A stretch of DNA of 64,000 nucleotides from Sepiola atlantica (GCA_963556195.1 OY744516.1:31521793-31585792); one strand, 5' to 3'; positions 9,720-22,300 are shown, counted from the first letter of the stretch. The notes: generated by a model not told the origin, from the letters alone. Program-made: numbers and translations.

Positions 9720-10017
9720 ATAATTAATTAAAGTTCTCCTTTACCTCTAAAACTTTGAGTTAGTAAAGAAGTTAAGAACATTAATTTTCCTCTCCCCAAT
9801 TGACAGATGGTTAATTTATAGTATATCTTTCTTTTGCTCTCTTGGTCTTACCGGATTCCAGAATAAGAATTCATCTGGTCTGGTGGAGTATCAAGTTTAG
9901 TGCTGTTACTTGAGGTAACATTACTTGGAGAAGTGCACCATTCCTCGTATGCAACAATGTATAGCCGTATCGAGAGGATCTTATATGTGCTTCGAATACT
10001 ATGTTATTTTAAATATT
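9720..10017. other. Non-coding stretch
   Basis: Nothing is recognised. Confidence 0.4.
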
Positions 10018-10131
10018 TGGTTAGGGTTTACTTGTAGGATGAAGTATCCTCATGTCAGGTTGTCCTGACAAACCCTTGTACAGAGAAATGAAGACACTCG
10101 AGGATGATGTCTAGTAGGTAATTCAAACTCC

Positions 10132-10135
<4 letters not shown>
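10018..10135 (+). repeat. Direct repeat, copy 1
   Basis: About 118 bp including GTATCCTCATGTCAGG, CTGACAAACC, TGTACAGAGA and GATGTCTAGTAGG. It matches 10690-10808 with moderate divergence, and each copy is followed by a (TA)n or (TG)n tract. Confidence 0.7.

Positions 10136-10171
<36 letters not shown>
10135..10171. repeat. (TA)n microsatellite
   Basis: TA run. Confidence 0.95.
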
Positions 10172-10173
<2 letters not shown>

Positions 10174-10689
10174 TTCGGGGAGGGTAGATTCTTGGATCTT
10201 ATCAGCTAGAATCTCATTGGATGTTTTGCTCCAGTTTTCAAACTTTGAGTAGTGGTAGCAAAACAATAGCACCTTCTTTTGTGCAACAGTCCATGGTTGG
10301 GCTTTTAAGTCTCTTATGTTTCTTTTTTTTATTGCTGCATTTGATGGAGATAGGGGCCAGGACCTTTTGTCTTAAGGTCTGATGGCTGACTCTGGTTGAC
10401 CTCTGTATTGGCTGGAGCACCATTTCCAGAGGCAGGAAGGTTTACACCATTGCTTACATCTTCCCGCCTGGTGTATGAACGGGTTGATGGGCCCTTTTTT
10501 CCTGCGTGCCGGCCTGCCAGTATTTATTTTTGTTTTTATTCATATTTTTTATTTTTCATTTTCTCATTGTCAACGGCTTCTAATTCTTTATTCGAAGCTG
10601 CCCTCTATGAGTAAAGGTGGTGCCCCCGTCCGCAATACGGAAGACCTGCTGGATGGCTTGAGGAGACAGCACACCATTTGTTTTGAATA
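10172..10689. other. Non-coding between direct repeats
   Basis: Frames at 10396-10714 are short and not recognised. A T-rich patch lies around 10520-10570. Confidence 0.4.
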
Positions 10690-10808
10690 TCTGGTAAGAG
10701 TTTACTTCAAGTAAATGTATCCTCATGTCAGAGTCTCTGACAAACCTCTGTACAGAGAGACCGAAGACACCCGAGGGTTGTGTCTAGTAGGCATTCAAGT
10801 CCTCTCCC
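10690..10808 (+). repeat. Direct repeat, copy 2
   Basis: See copy 1 at 10018-10135. It ends at a (TA)/(TG) tract. Confidence 0.7.
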
Positions 10809-11848
<1,040 letters not shown>

Positions 11849-11865
11849 ATATATATATATATAAT

Positions 11866-11990
11866 AAAAATCGAAATAATGTTCCAACATCCCTAAGTGA
11901 AAGTGGTACTGTGAAACCGACTGGATTCGAACTTGGACCACCCAGGTCTTCAGTCCGTGTCCTTATCAACTTAACCACCGTCACCTAATG
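11866..11990 (-). mobile_element. tRNA-derived SINE, minus strand
   Basis: Read on the minus strand it shows an A-box-like GGTGGTTAAGTTGATAAGG, a region GAAGACCTGGGTGG, and a B box AGTTCGAATCC, followed by an AT-rich tail. It is clearly related to 32540-32735, sharing CCTGGGTG and CAAGTTCGAATCCAGTCG. No precise TSD was found. Confidence 0.6.
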
Positions 11991-11992
11991 GA

Positions 11993-12090
11993 AAATAAGA
12001 AAAGGAAAACCAAAATTATTTAAATATTTATCAACGTTTCGTGTTTACTTCAAGACTTCTCCGGGATGATTAATTTGAAGAAAAAGCACA
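11993..12090 (-). repeat. Penelope-type terminus (family a), degenerate
   Basis: Contains the inverted form of CACGAAACGTTGAT plus the GGTTTTCCTTTTC tip. The first hammerhead box is mutated to CCGGAGA. In minus-strand reading it lies just downstream of the GIY-YIG fragment at 12480-12829, which links this terminus family to Penelope-like elements. Confidence 0.6.
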
Positions 12091-12124
12091 CACGTACAAA
12101 TATTTGAAAAAGTTTGGTCCGTTT

Positions 12125-12395
12125 ATGACGTGAAAAGAATGTTTTTGTTCTTTTTTGGAACGAAACATAGCTGTTATAATTTAACATGTGTACTGGGTCT
12201 ATGAAATAGAATGAGTGTTTTTTTTTTCAAACGAAGACATAGTCGTTAGAATTAAAAAATGTGGTGCAACATAAACGAATTGTTTTGTTCTTTTTTCCAA
12301 CAAAACATATCCATTCGAATTTGAAATGTGTAATATGTTTATGAAACAAAATAGATGTTTTGATTTATTTATTTTGATTTTTTTTTCGTATTTTA
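12125..12395 (+). repeat. Imperfect tandem repeat, three units
   Basis: Units of about 70 bp carry GTTCTTTTTTGGAACGAAAC-like sequence at about 12147, 12215 and 12289. They are diverged. Confidence 0.5.
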
Positions 12396-12479
12396 TTTAT
12401 TTCATTTTCAATGTTATATGCAAAGTTTTGCTGGGAATGTAGTGTAAAATAGCTAGACTGAATCTAAATTTAAGTTCTG

Positions 12480-12829
12480 TTCGTTTAAGATCAAGTTTGA
12501 TGATTAAAGCAGATAAATTGTAAAAGCCGTTACGTTGTTTAATTGGGTTAGAGTTTATAATGAGTGATGGTTAAAGAAGTCTTTGCTGAGATTCATTTCA
12601 AATAATATTTACGAGTCTAGCCTATTTAAAGTTAAAAAGAATGATCGTGTGGTAATGTATGGGTTAAAAGTGCGTTCAGTGAATTGTTATTCTTTATATC
12701 TCTTTCATGTTCACCAAGCCTTTTCTTAAGTTCCCGTTGAGTTTCTCCTACGTATATCTGATGACAATTATTGCATGGGATAGTATATATAACTCCATTT
12801 GATATGTTTTTTTTAATGTTTTGTTGTTT
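12480..12829 (-). pseudogene. Penelope-like element, GIY-YIG endonuclease fragment
   Basis: Minus-strand translation from about 12808 gives GVIYTIPCNNCHQIYVGET, then QRELKKRLGEHERDIK. This is the GIY...YVG signature with the conserved Arg and the CxxC-type pair seen in Penelope-like (PLE) endonucleases. Downstream (12680-12480) the frame breaks but still reads like the family tail. PLEs insert by target-primed reverse transcription using this nuclease. The reverse transcriptase is missing here, so this is a dead internal fragment. The identification rests on the clean catalytic block. Confidence 0.8.
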
Positions 12830-13029
12830 TTAATGTTTGTTTTATAGTTTGTGATGTAGTTTATATTATCGGAATTCCTAGTATATTTAGAGTGTTGAAA
12901 ATTATTGTATTATTGGCATGGGTAAGCAAGAGAATATATCTGTTTATCGGTGTATAAGATTTTTGCTTATTGGTTTTGGAAAATATTTGTAGGTTTTTTC
13001 TTTGCATTTAATATAAAGATATAATGTAC

Positions 13030-13776
13030 TACAACAAAACATTTACAACAAAGGAAAGACATGGACATGGCTACGCAAAGTACATTTGAACAGAAAAATG
13101 CAATCGATACTGAGAAGCACACAAAACAAAATACAGAACAAATTACATAAATATAAATCAGACCTGGGAAAGCAGTAAATGTAAACTGTGGACAAAAAGA
13201 CGAAACGGTAAATAACATCATAAGTGAATGCACGAAGTTAACCCAAACGAAATATAAAAATAGACACGAATGTGTTAGAAAGGTAGTACACTGTGAACTG
13301 TGAAATCGTTTGCCAAAGGTAGTCACGAAACTGAACCAGTATTGGAAAATGAAAATACATAGAAATACAAACCGAATAACTCATCCAAATAATGGGATCC
13401 CACATGATGAAGCTGGAGGAAGCAGCAAAAATCAAGCAAATACATTGAGATTGCCAGAAAGGATCATGGAAAATAAAAGATAACTACATAATGTTAATAA
13501 TTGTAGCAGAACTATAAACGATTCCGAAAAACAGAATCAAAGGAATTTACACCATCTGAAGAAAACACGGGACTGATACAAACAGCCAAAATATTAAGAA
13601 AACTCTTCGATTACGGAAACCAGCCACACACCGAAAAATCCTTAGAAAGTTTAAATAGATTGGTGTGAACACAACTAAAATAACACATAATAAGACGAAC
13701 GCAAAGAAACTACGTGGGAAGATATATAAATAACAGCAAAGGTTCATTATACTTAACAACAAAAAAGGCGTGGAAA
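13030..13776 (+). pseudogene. LINE family A ORF2 tail, badly decayed
   Basis: DNA homologous to 7090-7700: the knuckle region around 13180-13235 (GAAACGGTAAATAACATCAT, AAGTGAATGCACGAAG) and later pieces such as TTAATAATTGTAGCAG. Multiple stops and frameshifts are present. The copy is interrupted by the MITE at 13777-14311 and probably resumes at about 14312-15017. Confidence 0.65.
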
Positions 13777-14311
13777 ATAAAACAAATTTACAACAGATAA
13801 CTTTTACCAAACGCAAGAAAATTAAATCTTCTATCGACTTGCATAGGTTTTGCAGTTTTATCACTTTTTGTAAGTGTTTTTTTTTTTCAGATTTTGTATC
13901 GTTTCTTCGAAGGCTTGTGAAAACGGATTCAAGATGGCGCGACCACGTACGGTCTAAATCTTCGGTATAGTGCAAAGTATTTTGTAATAAAGAGTTTTAA
14001 AATAGTTTTCGTACGTTAAAAAATACATTTACATTACAAAATAAATTCTCGACCGATTTGTGACTGGTATTAGTTGGATTTTTGTTTAATTAAAAAATGT
14101 TCAGTTGTTAAACATACAACATCGAACTTTCGTATCAAGTAAAATACAGCGCCATCTTGAATCCCCTTTTTACAAGGCTCCGACGCAACGATATAAAATC
14201 TAGAAGAAAAAACTTTTTAAAAAGGCTCAAAGCCGAAAAGCTATGCCAGTCGATAGAAGATTAAATTTTCTGCCGTTTGGTAAACTTTATTTGTTGTAAA
14301 TTTGTTTTGTT
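13777..14311. mobile_element. Long-TIR MITE, copy 2 of 2
   Basis: Inverted arms begin AAAACAAATTTACAACAGAT at the left and end with the complement near 14300. They share TTACCAAACGCAAGAAAATT, TCTATCGACTTGCATAG and GATGGCGC/GCGCCATC with the copy at 8555-9080. It is inserted within a LINE A copy. Confidence 0.8.
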
Positions 14312-14759
14312 TGTTTTTACACTCAATTACCTGCGACATCCTCCCGTCTCCCCTTCAAATACAAAAAAATAACGCAGTGGCACCAACATCGGTTGTTAGC
14401 ACATAAAATGGATGGAAAGATCGATGAGGGAGAGTAACATCCAGACGTCCACTGTAAGGGATGAAGAGTACTGGACTCCTGATGGAGATTGATTTTCATG
14501 CAAAGTCCAGAGACGGCCATCAGCTTTTTATCAGTGGGAACTCAATCGTAAACAGCTGTGGTGAAAACGCAAAATAATGTTCAATGATGATCGAAAGAAA
14601 CAGAGATTATTGGAAATCTTGGGAGATTTGTCTTGATCACTTTTTTTCGCCAATGAACGGTCATTTGTAATTACGCGTGTCAGAACTTCGAAGGGGTTAA
14701 TAATAATCTTGACCCATCTCCCAAAACAACAGAAACATGTAAACAAAGTAGAAGCATCA
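14312..14759. other. Non-coding, probably LINE A 3' UTR
   Basis: Weak resemblance only to the 3' UTR of other family A copies. Confidence 0.35.
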
Positions 14760-15017
14760 CTAGAAAGGGGGGGGGGGATGATGGAAAGACCGAGGAGCAG
14801 TTAAGCGGCCAGACCGCGACTAAAAGGAAACAGAGAGTATTGGAATATTGTCAACCACATTCCACAAAAAAAGGCTGGTCCGAGAACATCGAGTTACAAT
14901 AATAACGGGATGGAAGGAAATGTACTCGGACATCTTGTCACTCAGACTGCAACGGTTTTTAGGAGCGAGAAATCACTGGTAACACGTGATGTGAATACTC
15001 CTAGTGAGTAAGGAATA
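14760..15017 (+). mobile_element. LINE family A 3' end, degenerate
   Basis: Contains GATGGAAAGACCGAGGAG, CTTGTCACTCAGACTGCA, GAGAAATCACTGGTAA and ACTCCTAGTGAGTA, then a short AATAAT. These match the intact 3' ends at 8040-8330 and 40270-40575. Confidence 0.6.
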
Positions 15018-15086
15018 ATAACAAATCTAGTTCATATGCTTGATGTAAAAGGTCATTCAAATATTAGGGTGAGATTTGGGATGTTC

Positions 15087-15090
<4 letters not shown>

Positions 15091-15148
<58 letters not shown>
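15091..15148. repeat. (TA)n microsatellite
   Basis: TA run. Confidence 0.95.
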
Positions 15149-15151
<3 letters not shown>

Positions 15152-16138
15152 GACTAATTTTGAATTATTGATAGTGCAATATGAGAAGGAAAATATGAGA
15201 GTGTTTAGCAGATGAAGAATGGCGGTGGTACATTGATTAACGACGTGCCGTGTTTAAACTAAAATAGAGATATTGCTCGACTTTCACTATGAGATGTTGC
15301 CAACCTTCACGTTGTCACTCTTGTGAGTACCAGTTTCTAAAACAGAATGGGATAAACGACTGGCTAAAGTTCATTGATAGGAGAAAAAAGTCAGCTCAGC
15401 ATTTGTTAATTGAAATATATTAATGGACAGACTGCGCTGTTTTTTTAATCATTTCTTTTCCATGTCCGGATAAAAACTGCGTAAAAGAAGAATGTTCAAA
15501 GTTTGTTACTAAAAGATTATCCAACGACGTAGACATGGCAAATGAAGGGGGAAATAAAAGAAAAATGAATTGAGAAGAAAAATAAAAACACTAAGTCAAA
15601 GTGATGGTGGTGGCTCTGCTACGGTTTAGCATAAAACTAAATTAAACTGAATATACTCCAGATTTGGACTTATTACGCCTAACAACGGTGTTCCCAAATT
15701 CATAATGATCGGTTAATTAGTTTAGGTGTCACTCCTGTACATACAAATGTATAAACATATAAACATATAAAGATATGAACTCGCTCATGCCATGAGTTGC
15801 TTCGGTACCCACTAGACGCCTTACGCCCCCAACGACATGACCACCATCGCCAATACAGCAAAGAGAAATTAAGGATGAGATTAAAACTGAAGAAAGAAAC
15901 CAGTTCGAATCAAAACAAATTAGTTGACCTAAAATTAAAATTATAAACGCAAAGGAGATGGGGGAAAAGTGTAAATAAAATGGGGAAAAACACTTTTGTT
16001 AAATGGTCGTGTGGCGATTTTGTCCTCACACGCACGTCCAAGTCTAAGTGGTCTTAAGTCAGAGTTTTTTATAATGATTGCAGATTATTTCCGGTTACTT
16101 GTCAGGAACAGTACGAAATTAAGAAGCTCTTTCGTGGT
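15149..16138. other. Non-coding; contains a family E fragment
   Basis: About 15600-15780 resembles the Helitron-like family E (TTCATAATGATCGGTTAATT at about 15700, then TGTACATACAAATGTA). The rest is unrecognised. Confidence 0.45.
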
Positions 16139-16170
16139 CAGGGTTAGAGTTAGGGTTAGGGTTAGGGTTT
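16139..16170 (+). repeat. Interstitial telomere-like (TTAGGG)n
   Basis: GGGTTAGAGTTAGGGTTAGG and one further unit. Confidence 0.8.
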
Positions 16171-16249
16171 AAGCATTAAAAGAAACCTTTCTAGCCACCG
16201 AGTGCCATTGTTAATAACACCATACCTGGAGGTCCAACATTAACACTCC

Positions 16250-16870
16250 TCGACCTAACATCCACAGGTAACATGAATTGGAACAAATACATGGAAGATA
16301 CTGTCAAATCTGCTGCAAAGAAAGTAGTCTTCCTTTACCGGGCTAGAAAACTTCTTACGCCTTTTATATTTCTACAAAGCTACCAATGCATGAAGTGTTG
16401 TTGCAACATCTGGGCTGGTGCACCACCACTAGTCTCTCCCACTTACACAGGGTCCAAAAACGAGGTTTCAACCTAATAGGTCACACTCTCTACTAAGCAC
16501 CAGCCCCTATTCCATCACCGCAATGTTGCATCCATGTGCTTGTTTTACAAGTACTTCAACGTAATATGCTCCGACCAGCTTGCTGAACTTGTGGTCCCTC
16601 AACGTAAATATCCCCGATTAACCCGACAAGCAGCACCTCCCCCTCTTCACTTTAGAGCTCCCCAGATGCCGGAAATCTGTCTAGATGTCTTCCTCGAACC
16701 GCTTGCCTTTGGAATTCCCTGCCTGCTCCGGTATGCCGATTGTTACAACATGCAGAAATTTTAATGCAATGTGAACAAACATCTCTCTGCACAACTCCGC
16801 ACTTAGGATGCCTCCTATTAATTTGACCCCTAATCACAGTAGCCCCTTACATCTCAGGATGTTTACTTTG
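16250..16870 (+). pseudogene. LINE family B ORF2 C-terminal fragment
   Basis: Frame 16273-16476 reads LLTPFIFLQSYQCMKCCCNI WAGAPP. After a frameshift, 16534-16764 reads VPQRKYPRLTRQAAPP and LHFRAPQMP. This is the region after the reverse transcriptase in jockey/CR1-type LINEs (Y...R..LEY...WAGAP, RVQ.R...LIG, then FYKYF, VPP, TRLA and FFPR). Related fragments lie at 27000-27460, 31380-31812, 35060-35490 and 57990-58270, each decayed differently. The clade is not determined. Confidence 0.7.
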
Positions 16871-17742
16871 GGGTGAACAAAGGAAAACAGAAAAGTTCTT
16901 GGTAATTCCCGTGATATTCAAACGCTGAGGAATCGAAAGCAATACTGAAAATACGAAAAGAAAAAGAAAGTAAAACAAAGAATGTTTTTAATTACTTCAT
17001 CATTTCAAAAAAATGTCAGGAATGTTCCACGGCGTAGATCAAATAATGGGTGAGATGAATAGACATTGCAGCAGGATGAAACAAAGGCCCAAACATCGAA
17101 GTATTCTTACCTGGCCCAGAACTAATAATCATGACGTCATTGAATTAAACGAATGAGCCTAAAAAATCCACATCTCAACGTAATGGGTTTTACTGTTTTG
17201 GGTTTACTTTGACATCCACTTCAATTACAGAGGAGAGAGGTCACAGACTTAAAATCTTTGAAGTCATACAAAGGGCGACTGGAGTCTGGCTAGACTGTCT
17301 ACGTCGTTAGACAGCTGCTCACAGAAAGCACATTCAACATCTCATCTAACATTTATGGTTTAATCTGTTCTAACAATACTGGTGTTATACACTACTGTCT
17401 ATTATTTTAAACAATTACATATGTACGTGTATATTAATTGTGTTAAATTTCCAGTTTTATTGTGGGATATCCGGTATATAATAATTCGTCGAAGCCGCCC
17501 CACCAGTTTCGATGCCACCTGTGCTATGGCAACAGGCCTAATATACGTGGCTGCTCAACACAGGACTAATAATTGCTGGCAGTGTGCCATGCAAAACATA
17601 TGGACGAGTTTATGGTTCAAGTATTGTTCTTTATAATCACATGAAAATACCACCTGCGTCAATGATATTGACCCTTCTTATACTATGTCCTGTCTTCACT
17701 TCGAAGCTGATGAGTTAGTTGGACAGCTGAATGAATGAATAC
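16871..17742. other. Non-coding stretch
   Basis: The frame 17382-17636 (84 codons) is not recognised. No repeat is obvious. Confidence 0.4.
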
Positions 17743-17747
17743 ACACG

Positions 17748-17811
<64 letters not shown>
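17743..17811. repeat. (CA)n-(TA)n microsatellite
   Basis: Compound CA then TA run. Confidence 0.95.
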
Positions 17812-17815
<4 letters not shown>

Positions 17816-17879
17816 TACTATTTCATATACATATATACATATATTATAATATTTTATTTCATGTATCCACATATACATA

Positions 17880-18055
17880 TATTATGATATTTTAAAATAA
17901 CGTAATATATTACGTATACATGTTTTCGGTATTTTCTACAACAGTGCTAAATAAGTGAGTAAATCTTAGTAGAGGGATGAAAATATGTCATGGTAAGTAA
18001 GCTACACAGAAACATTTATGTTTCATTCCCAGTAGAAATTAGCAGGCTAATCGCC

Positions 18056-18056
<1 letters not shown>
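17880..18056. repeat. Dispersed repeat family F
   Basis: Shares ACGTAATATATTACGTATAC, ACAGTGCT and GTAAGCTACACAGAAACAT with the element at 27480-27733. It sits between two (TA)n tracts. Confidence 0.65.

Positions 18057-18141
<85 letters not shown>
18057..18141. repeat. (TA)n microsatellite
   Basis: 85-bp TA run. Confidence 0.95.
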
Positions 18142-18143
<2 letters not shown>

Positions 18144-18889
18144 ATTATTAAGACTTCTATTGTAATTATGATTGTTATTTTCTCAACGTTTCGGCCGATG
18201 TAATTTCGAACTTTGTAATTTCATGTTGAACTCAATAACCTGTACCGAATTTAAAATGAATACAAAAACATAAAAGTTTAGTCTTTCATTTAAATTTAAA
18301 TTAATAAAATGAAATACAATAAAGCGGAAGTCATTGATTAATTAAATTCAAAAGATTAATTAAATGTGTCATTCCACTACTTAGATTTGAAATTGCTACA
18401 GTAATTAGGGCAAAGAAAATATTCAAATGTTACCTTTGAAACGTATTTAATTCATTAATCCTTGAATTAAAATCGTCTGTTCGAATATCCTAGGTATTGC
18501 GTTTTTTAATTATTTGGAAAATAATCTGTTCGTGCTGGTTATGTTTAAATTTAATTATACATTTTATAACATCACAAAGATCTGAGAATCAAAGAAACTT
18601 AAAGGAGACATCATTTTTTTTTTAAATTTCATATTTCATTTAGTACGGCGTCTTTATCGGTGATTACCAGAAATGTTTTTTTTTATTAATCGGTAACGAG
18701 TTCCACGGAGACATGAAACAAAAGAATCGCGTGGGATTTAACAATGTATTAGAACCAACAAAAACACAACAGCAACACTAATACCAAATTTATGATACAA
18801 TTACGTAAAAGAAATTATTATGAACAAATAGTTCTATGCATACCTTTAGTTTTATTAGGAAAAATTAGTGTATATATCACACCTCACTC
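18142..18889. other. Non-coding; a family c fold-back arm at the left edge
   Basis: 18183-18225 (CTCAACGTTTCGGCCGATGT) matches the arms of the fold-backs at 58945-59430. The remainder is AT-rich and unrecognised. Confidence 0.45.
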
Positions 18890-19170
18890 AATAGGTCCCG
18901 GGCTTAACTAATAAAACAACTTTTATTCATCAACATAGTCTCATTCTTTTGCCTCAAAATCCTTGAATCATTTTTTAAGGTCTACACATAGTCAGAAATC
19001 GCTGGTGTCAGCTCTGGAGAATAGGGTGAGTGTGGAAGCAATTCGAAGTGCAATTCATGTACTTTTGCCATCGTTACGATCGACTTGTGACACGGTGCAT
19101 TGTCTTGGTGAAAGCTCATTTGTGTCCGATTTTTTGGCAATTTTTTCTTTTAAAACGTACCAATGATGCT
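18890..19170 (-). pseudogene. Mariner-type transposase, C-terminal fragment
   Basis: Minus-strand translation gives FHQDNAPCHKSIVT, then LPHSPYSPELTP, then a degraded LKK-like tail. QDNAPCHK carries the second catalytic Asp. In mariner transposases the third acidic residue is the Asp of YSPDLAPSD; here it reads Glu and the following motif has decayed. N-terminal regions and TIRs are not found. It is a relic independent of the full-length mariner at 21029-22300. Confidence 0.75.
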
Positions 19171-19472
19171 ATATAATATTTGCGATTCATAACTTTTATA
19201 TTAGGAATGACGATGGATTCAGATTACAAACTTAATAGTAAACATATAAAAATACTTATTCTTAAAAAAAAAAGAATCCGATATATTTACTAAATCTGAA
19301 ATTTCAATATAATTTGAAAACGACAAATTAAATAATCGTATATAATGACGTCTTTTGAAAAGAGAATATGGGCGTGGCCTTCGTAAAGAGAAGTCATTCC
19401 ATTGAGTATTGTTTTTTTCTGCTGACGTCACAGTGGTTGGTGCTAAGAAGATAAACAAGACAATTATATATA
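19171..19472. other. Non-coding spacer
   Basis: A 101-codon minus frame (19219-19524) is not recognised. Confidence 0.4.
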
Positions 19473-21018
19473 CAGTACCGTCCAAAATTAAGTAACAAAT
19501 ATTAAATCTTCTGAATCTAAACAAAATTATATATTAATTTTTGTGAAAATTTCACTGAATATACACATCATGTAGTTGGACTTTTACCGAGATTTTCAGA
19601 TGAATTAAAATAATATTTTAAAAGTTATCCACCATTTTACAGATTTCAAGTGTCCAAAATTAAGGAACAAAATATCATTTTTAACTAAATCACATTAAAA
19701 AGGGAAAAGAGATTTAATATTTGGTACTTCCACCTTTGTTTTCAATAACTGCTGCGCATCTACGACTGCAGGATTTCACTAAATCTTGACATTGGGCCAC
19801 AGTTATCTTGGTCCATTCATCTTTCAGTTTCAGCCACAATTCTTCGATGTTTTCCGGATTCTTTGTCATAACATTCTGTCCTAGAGTCTTCCATAAGTTT
19901 TCTATAGGGTTCATGTTAGGTCTCTGAGCAGGCCAGTCCATTACCTTTACTTCTTGATCAGCCAGATTATTCATGACCAGCTTTGCCTTATGGCATGGAG
20001 CATTATCCTGCATAAAAGAGGCTTTTCGATATGAGAATTGTGCAACACTGGCAAGACATACTGTTCTAAAACATTCTTGTATACTCTTGTATTTAAGCGT
20101 ACAAGCGGTGATGTACCCTGCCATGATATCATTCGGAAAACCATCACGCTACCTACACCAAATTTAACAGTTTTTTTATACAGCTAGGGTCCAAACTTTC
20201 GTTTTTTCTTCTTACAAATTGTTTTCCATCATTGCCAAATACATTAAATTTCGATTTGTCACTGAAATAAACTTTTTTCTAATTTTCTTCTGAAAAATTA
20301 ACATTTTTTTGCGAACGCCAGTCTAGCTGCTTTGTTTTTCTTACTTATTATTGGCTTTTTTCGAGGAGATCTTGCAAAAAAACCTATTTCATGCAACCTT
20401 CTGGACACAGTTCGTCGTAAAACATTAGTGACACTTTGCATTTGTTTTGAAATTTTGCCAGCTGTAAGGAAACGGTCTTTTAACACTAGGCGTTGTATAA
20501 CTCTGTTCTCTTTTGCCGTTGTCTTTCTTGGTCTACCAAGTTTCTTAACCTTCCAGATTCTTTATAAAGTTTGAGAACTCGGCTTACAACACTTTTTGAA
20601 CGTTTCACACGTTTTCCGATTTCTTCTATTGTCAACTTTTCTTTTCTTAATTTGAAAATTTTTGCTTTGTCACTTAAATCAGTTTTATTTCTTTTGGACA
20701 TGATTGATATTGCGTGACCTGCAGCAGTGATGATAATTAAAGTTTAGAATATTTATTTTCATCCTTTTTATACAAAAGAAACCCTACTGTTTTAAACTTT
20801 AAACAATTATTTTTCCCTGATGTTCCTTAATTTTGGACACTTGAAATCATTTAAATGGGTGATAACTTTAATAATATTATTTGAATTCATCTGAAAATCT
20901 CGGTTAAAGTCAAACTACATAATGTGTATATTCAGTGAAATTTTCACAAAAAAATAATATATAATTTTGTTTTGATTAAGAAGATTTAATTTTTGTTCCT
21001 TAATTTTGGACGATACTG
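19473..21018 (-). mobile_element. Tc1-like DNA transposon, full length but defective
   Basis: 1546 bp with long, about 200-bp TIRs of the IR/DR type. The outer ends read CAGTACCGTCCAAAATTAAG (19473) and, inverted, CAGTATCGTCCAAAATTAAG (ending 21018). A second inner direct copy GTCCAAAATTAAGGAACA lies about 175 bp inside each end (19652 and, inverted, 20822-20841). TA precedes the left end; the right flank has decayed to TT. It carries one minus-strand transposase pseudogene. It lies 10 bp from the mariner at 21029. Confidence 0.92.
19714..20701 (-). pseudogene. Tc1-family transposase (DD34E), frameshifted
   Basis: The start Met is at 20701 (MSKRNKTDLSDK), followed by a paired-like helix-turn-helix (KLTIEEIGKRVKRSKSVVSR). 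After a frameshift near 20486 comes the second HTH/linker piece (RTVSRRLHEIGFFARSP). Around 20265-20240 the first catalytic Asp lies in FSDKSKFNVFGNDGK. After further breaks, MQDNAPCHKAK (second Asp) and NMNPIENLWK (catalytic Glu) are 34 residues apart, so the type is DD34E. The span of about 329 codons is the normal family length. At least two frameshifts and in-frame stops near 20140-20170 make it inactive, although all three acidic residues survive. Confidence 0.9.
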
Positions 21019-21028
21019 TTTATATATA

Positions 21029-22299
21029 CGATAGGCGTTTAATAAGTAATGTCCCTGACCGATTTCCCATAGAAGTAGATTAATGAAACTTGGCATAGTT
21101 ATTAGTCTTTTTCTACATAAGAACCATTCAGAGTTATGCATTTCTCCCATCGTTTGATGCAGCTCTGGACACCGTTTTTGTAGAACACCGCAGGTTGATC
21201 CTCCAACCACGTCGTAACTTCAGAAATCAAAACTGCATCATATGGGAAACGCTTTCCTTTCAAAAACAACTTCATGGCTGGGAAGAGATAAAAGTCAGAG
21301 GGTGCAAGGTCAGGAGAGTAAGGGGGATTGGGACGATTTCATAGCCACACGCCCGTGCTTCTGATCTGGCGACATGCGAGTTGGGACCGAAGCGTTGTCC
21401 TGCAGAAGGAGGATACATTTGCTGAGTTTGCCCCGCCTCTTGATTTTGGTAGCTTCTCTTAATTTCATCAAAAGTGAAGCATAATAGGCTCCTGTAATTG
21501 TAGAACCCTTTGCCAGAAATCTGTCATCACTACGCCGTCTTGGCCCCAGAATACTGTGAGCATGACCTTGCCAGCGGAGGGCTGCATCCTTGCCTATTTT
21601 GGAGTTGGTGAGTCCAAGTGCTTCCACTGCATTGGCTGGGCTTAGGTCTCTGGATCATAGTGATAGACCCAAGTTTCATCCTGTGTAATCAGTCTTTTGA
21701 AAAACTTTGACTCATCTTCTTGGCATATCTCCAAATTCATCCTCGAGCACTCGACGCGTTCTTGCTTCTGGAAAGGTGTGAGCAGTCTGGGAATCCATCT
21801 GGCAGACACCTCGTGCATATGCAAATGGTTATGAATGATAGTTTCCACAGACCCTGTACTAATCTTGACCTCTTGGGCTATTTGGCGAAAAGTGATGCGT
21901 TGATCTTCCAAAATGGCAGCCTCAACTTAACGGACAGAAGAGAGACGACCAGGTCTGGGAGCTGTTTCCACAAACTTCCGGCCATGTTTGAATTCACGAT
22001 GCCAGCGTTTTACAAGGTCATATGATGGAATATCATCACCATAAGTTTCTTTCATTTCATCAAAAGTCTCCTTTTGGTGTACGTCCTTTCAAATACAAAA
22101 CCCGGATCACTGTGCGACACTCAACTGGTTCCATTTCACACCTGACTCAGTTCAAACACCTGTAAATAAGAAACCGCAATTAGTTCAGAGCTGTTTTTGC
22201 AACATAACCCATACAGATATAAATTATTACACATGCAAAATTTCATCTAGATCAGACAACTGGAAGTGGGTCAGAGGCATTACTTATTGAACGCCCATC

Positions 22300-22300
<1 letters not shown>
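21029..22300 (-). mobile_element. Mariner transposon, full length but defective
   Basis: 1272 bp, the classic mariner size. TIRs of about 35 bp run CGATAGGCGTTTAATAAGTA (21029) and, inverted, CGATGGGCGTTCAATAAGTA (ending 22300). TA flanks both ends, inside TATATA on each side. It contains one minus-strand transposase pseudogene. The right end touches a (TA)n tract. Confidence 0.93.
21102..22134 (-). pseudogene. Mariner transposase (DD34D), degenerate
   Basis: The start Met is at 22134 (MEPVECRTVIRVLYLKGRT). The HTH region follows (VKRWHREFKHGRKF), and the frame breaks near 22075. QDETWVYHYDPET (about 21650) holds the first catalytic Asp. Stops follow near 21650 and 21605. LLLQDNASVPT (about 21380) has the second Asp. 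The sequence YSPDLAPSDFYLFP, with the third Asp, is readable in another frame near 21320. It ends at a stop near 21102, giving about 344 codons as expected for the family. At least three frameshifts plus nonsense codons inactivate it. Confidence 0.9.
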
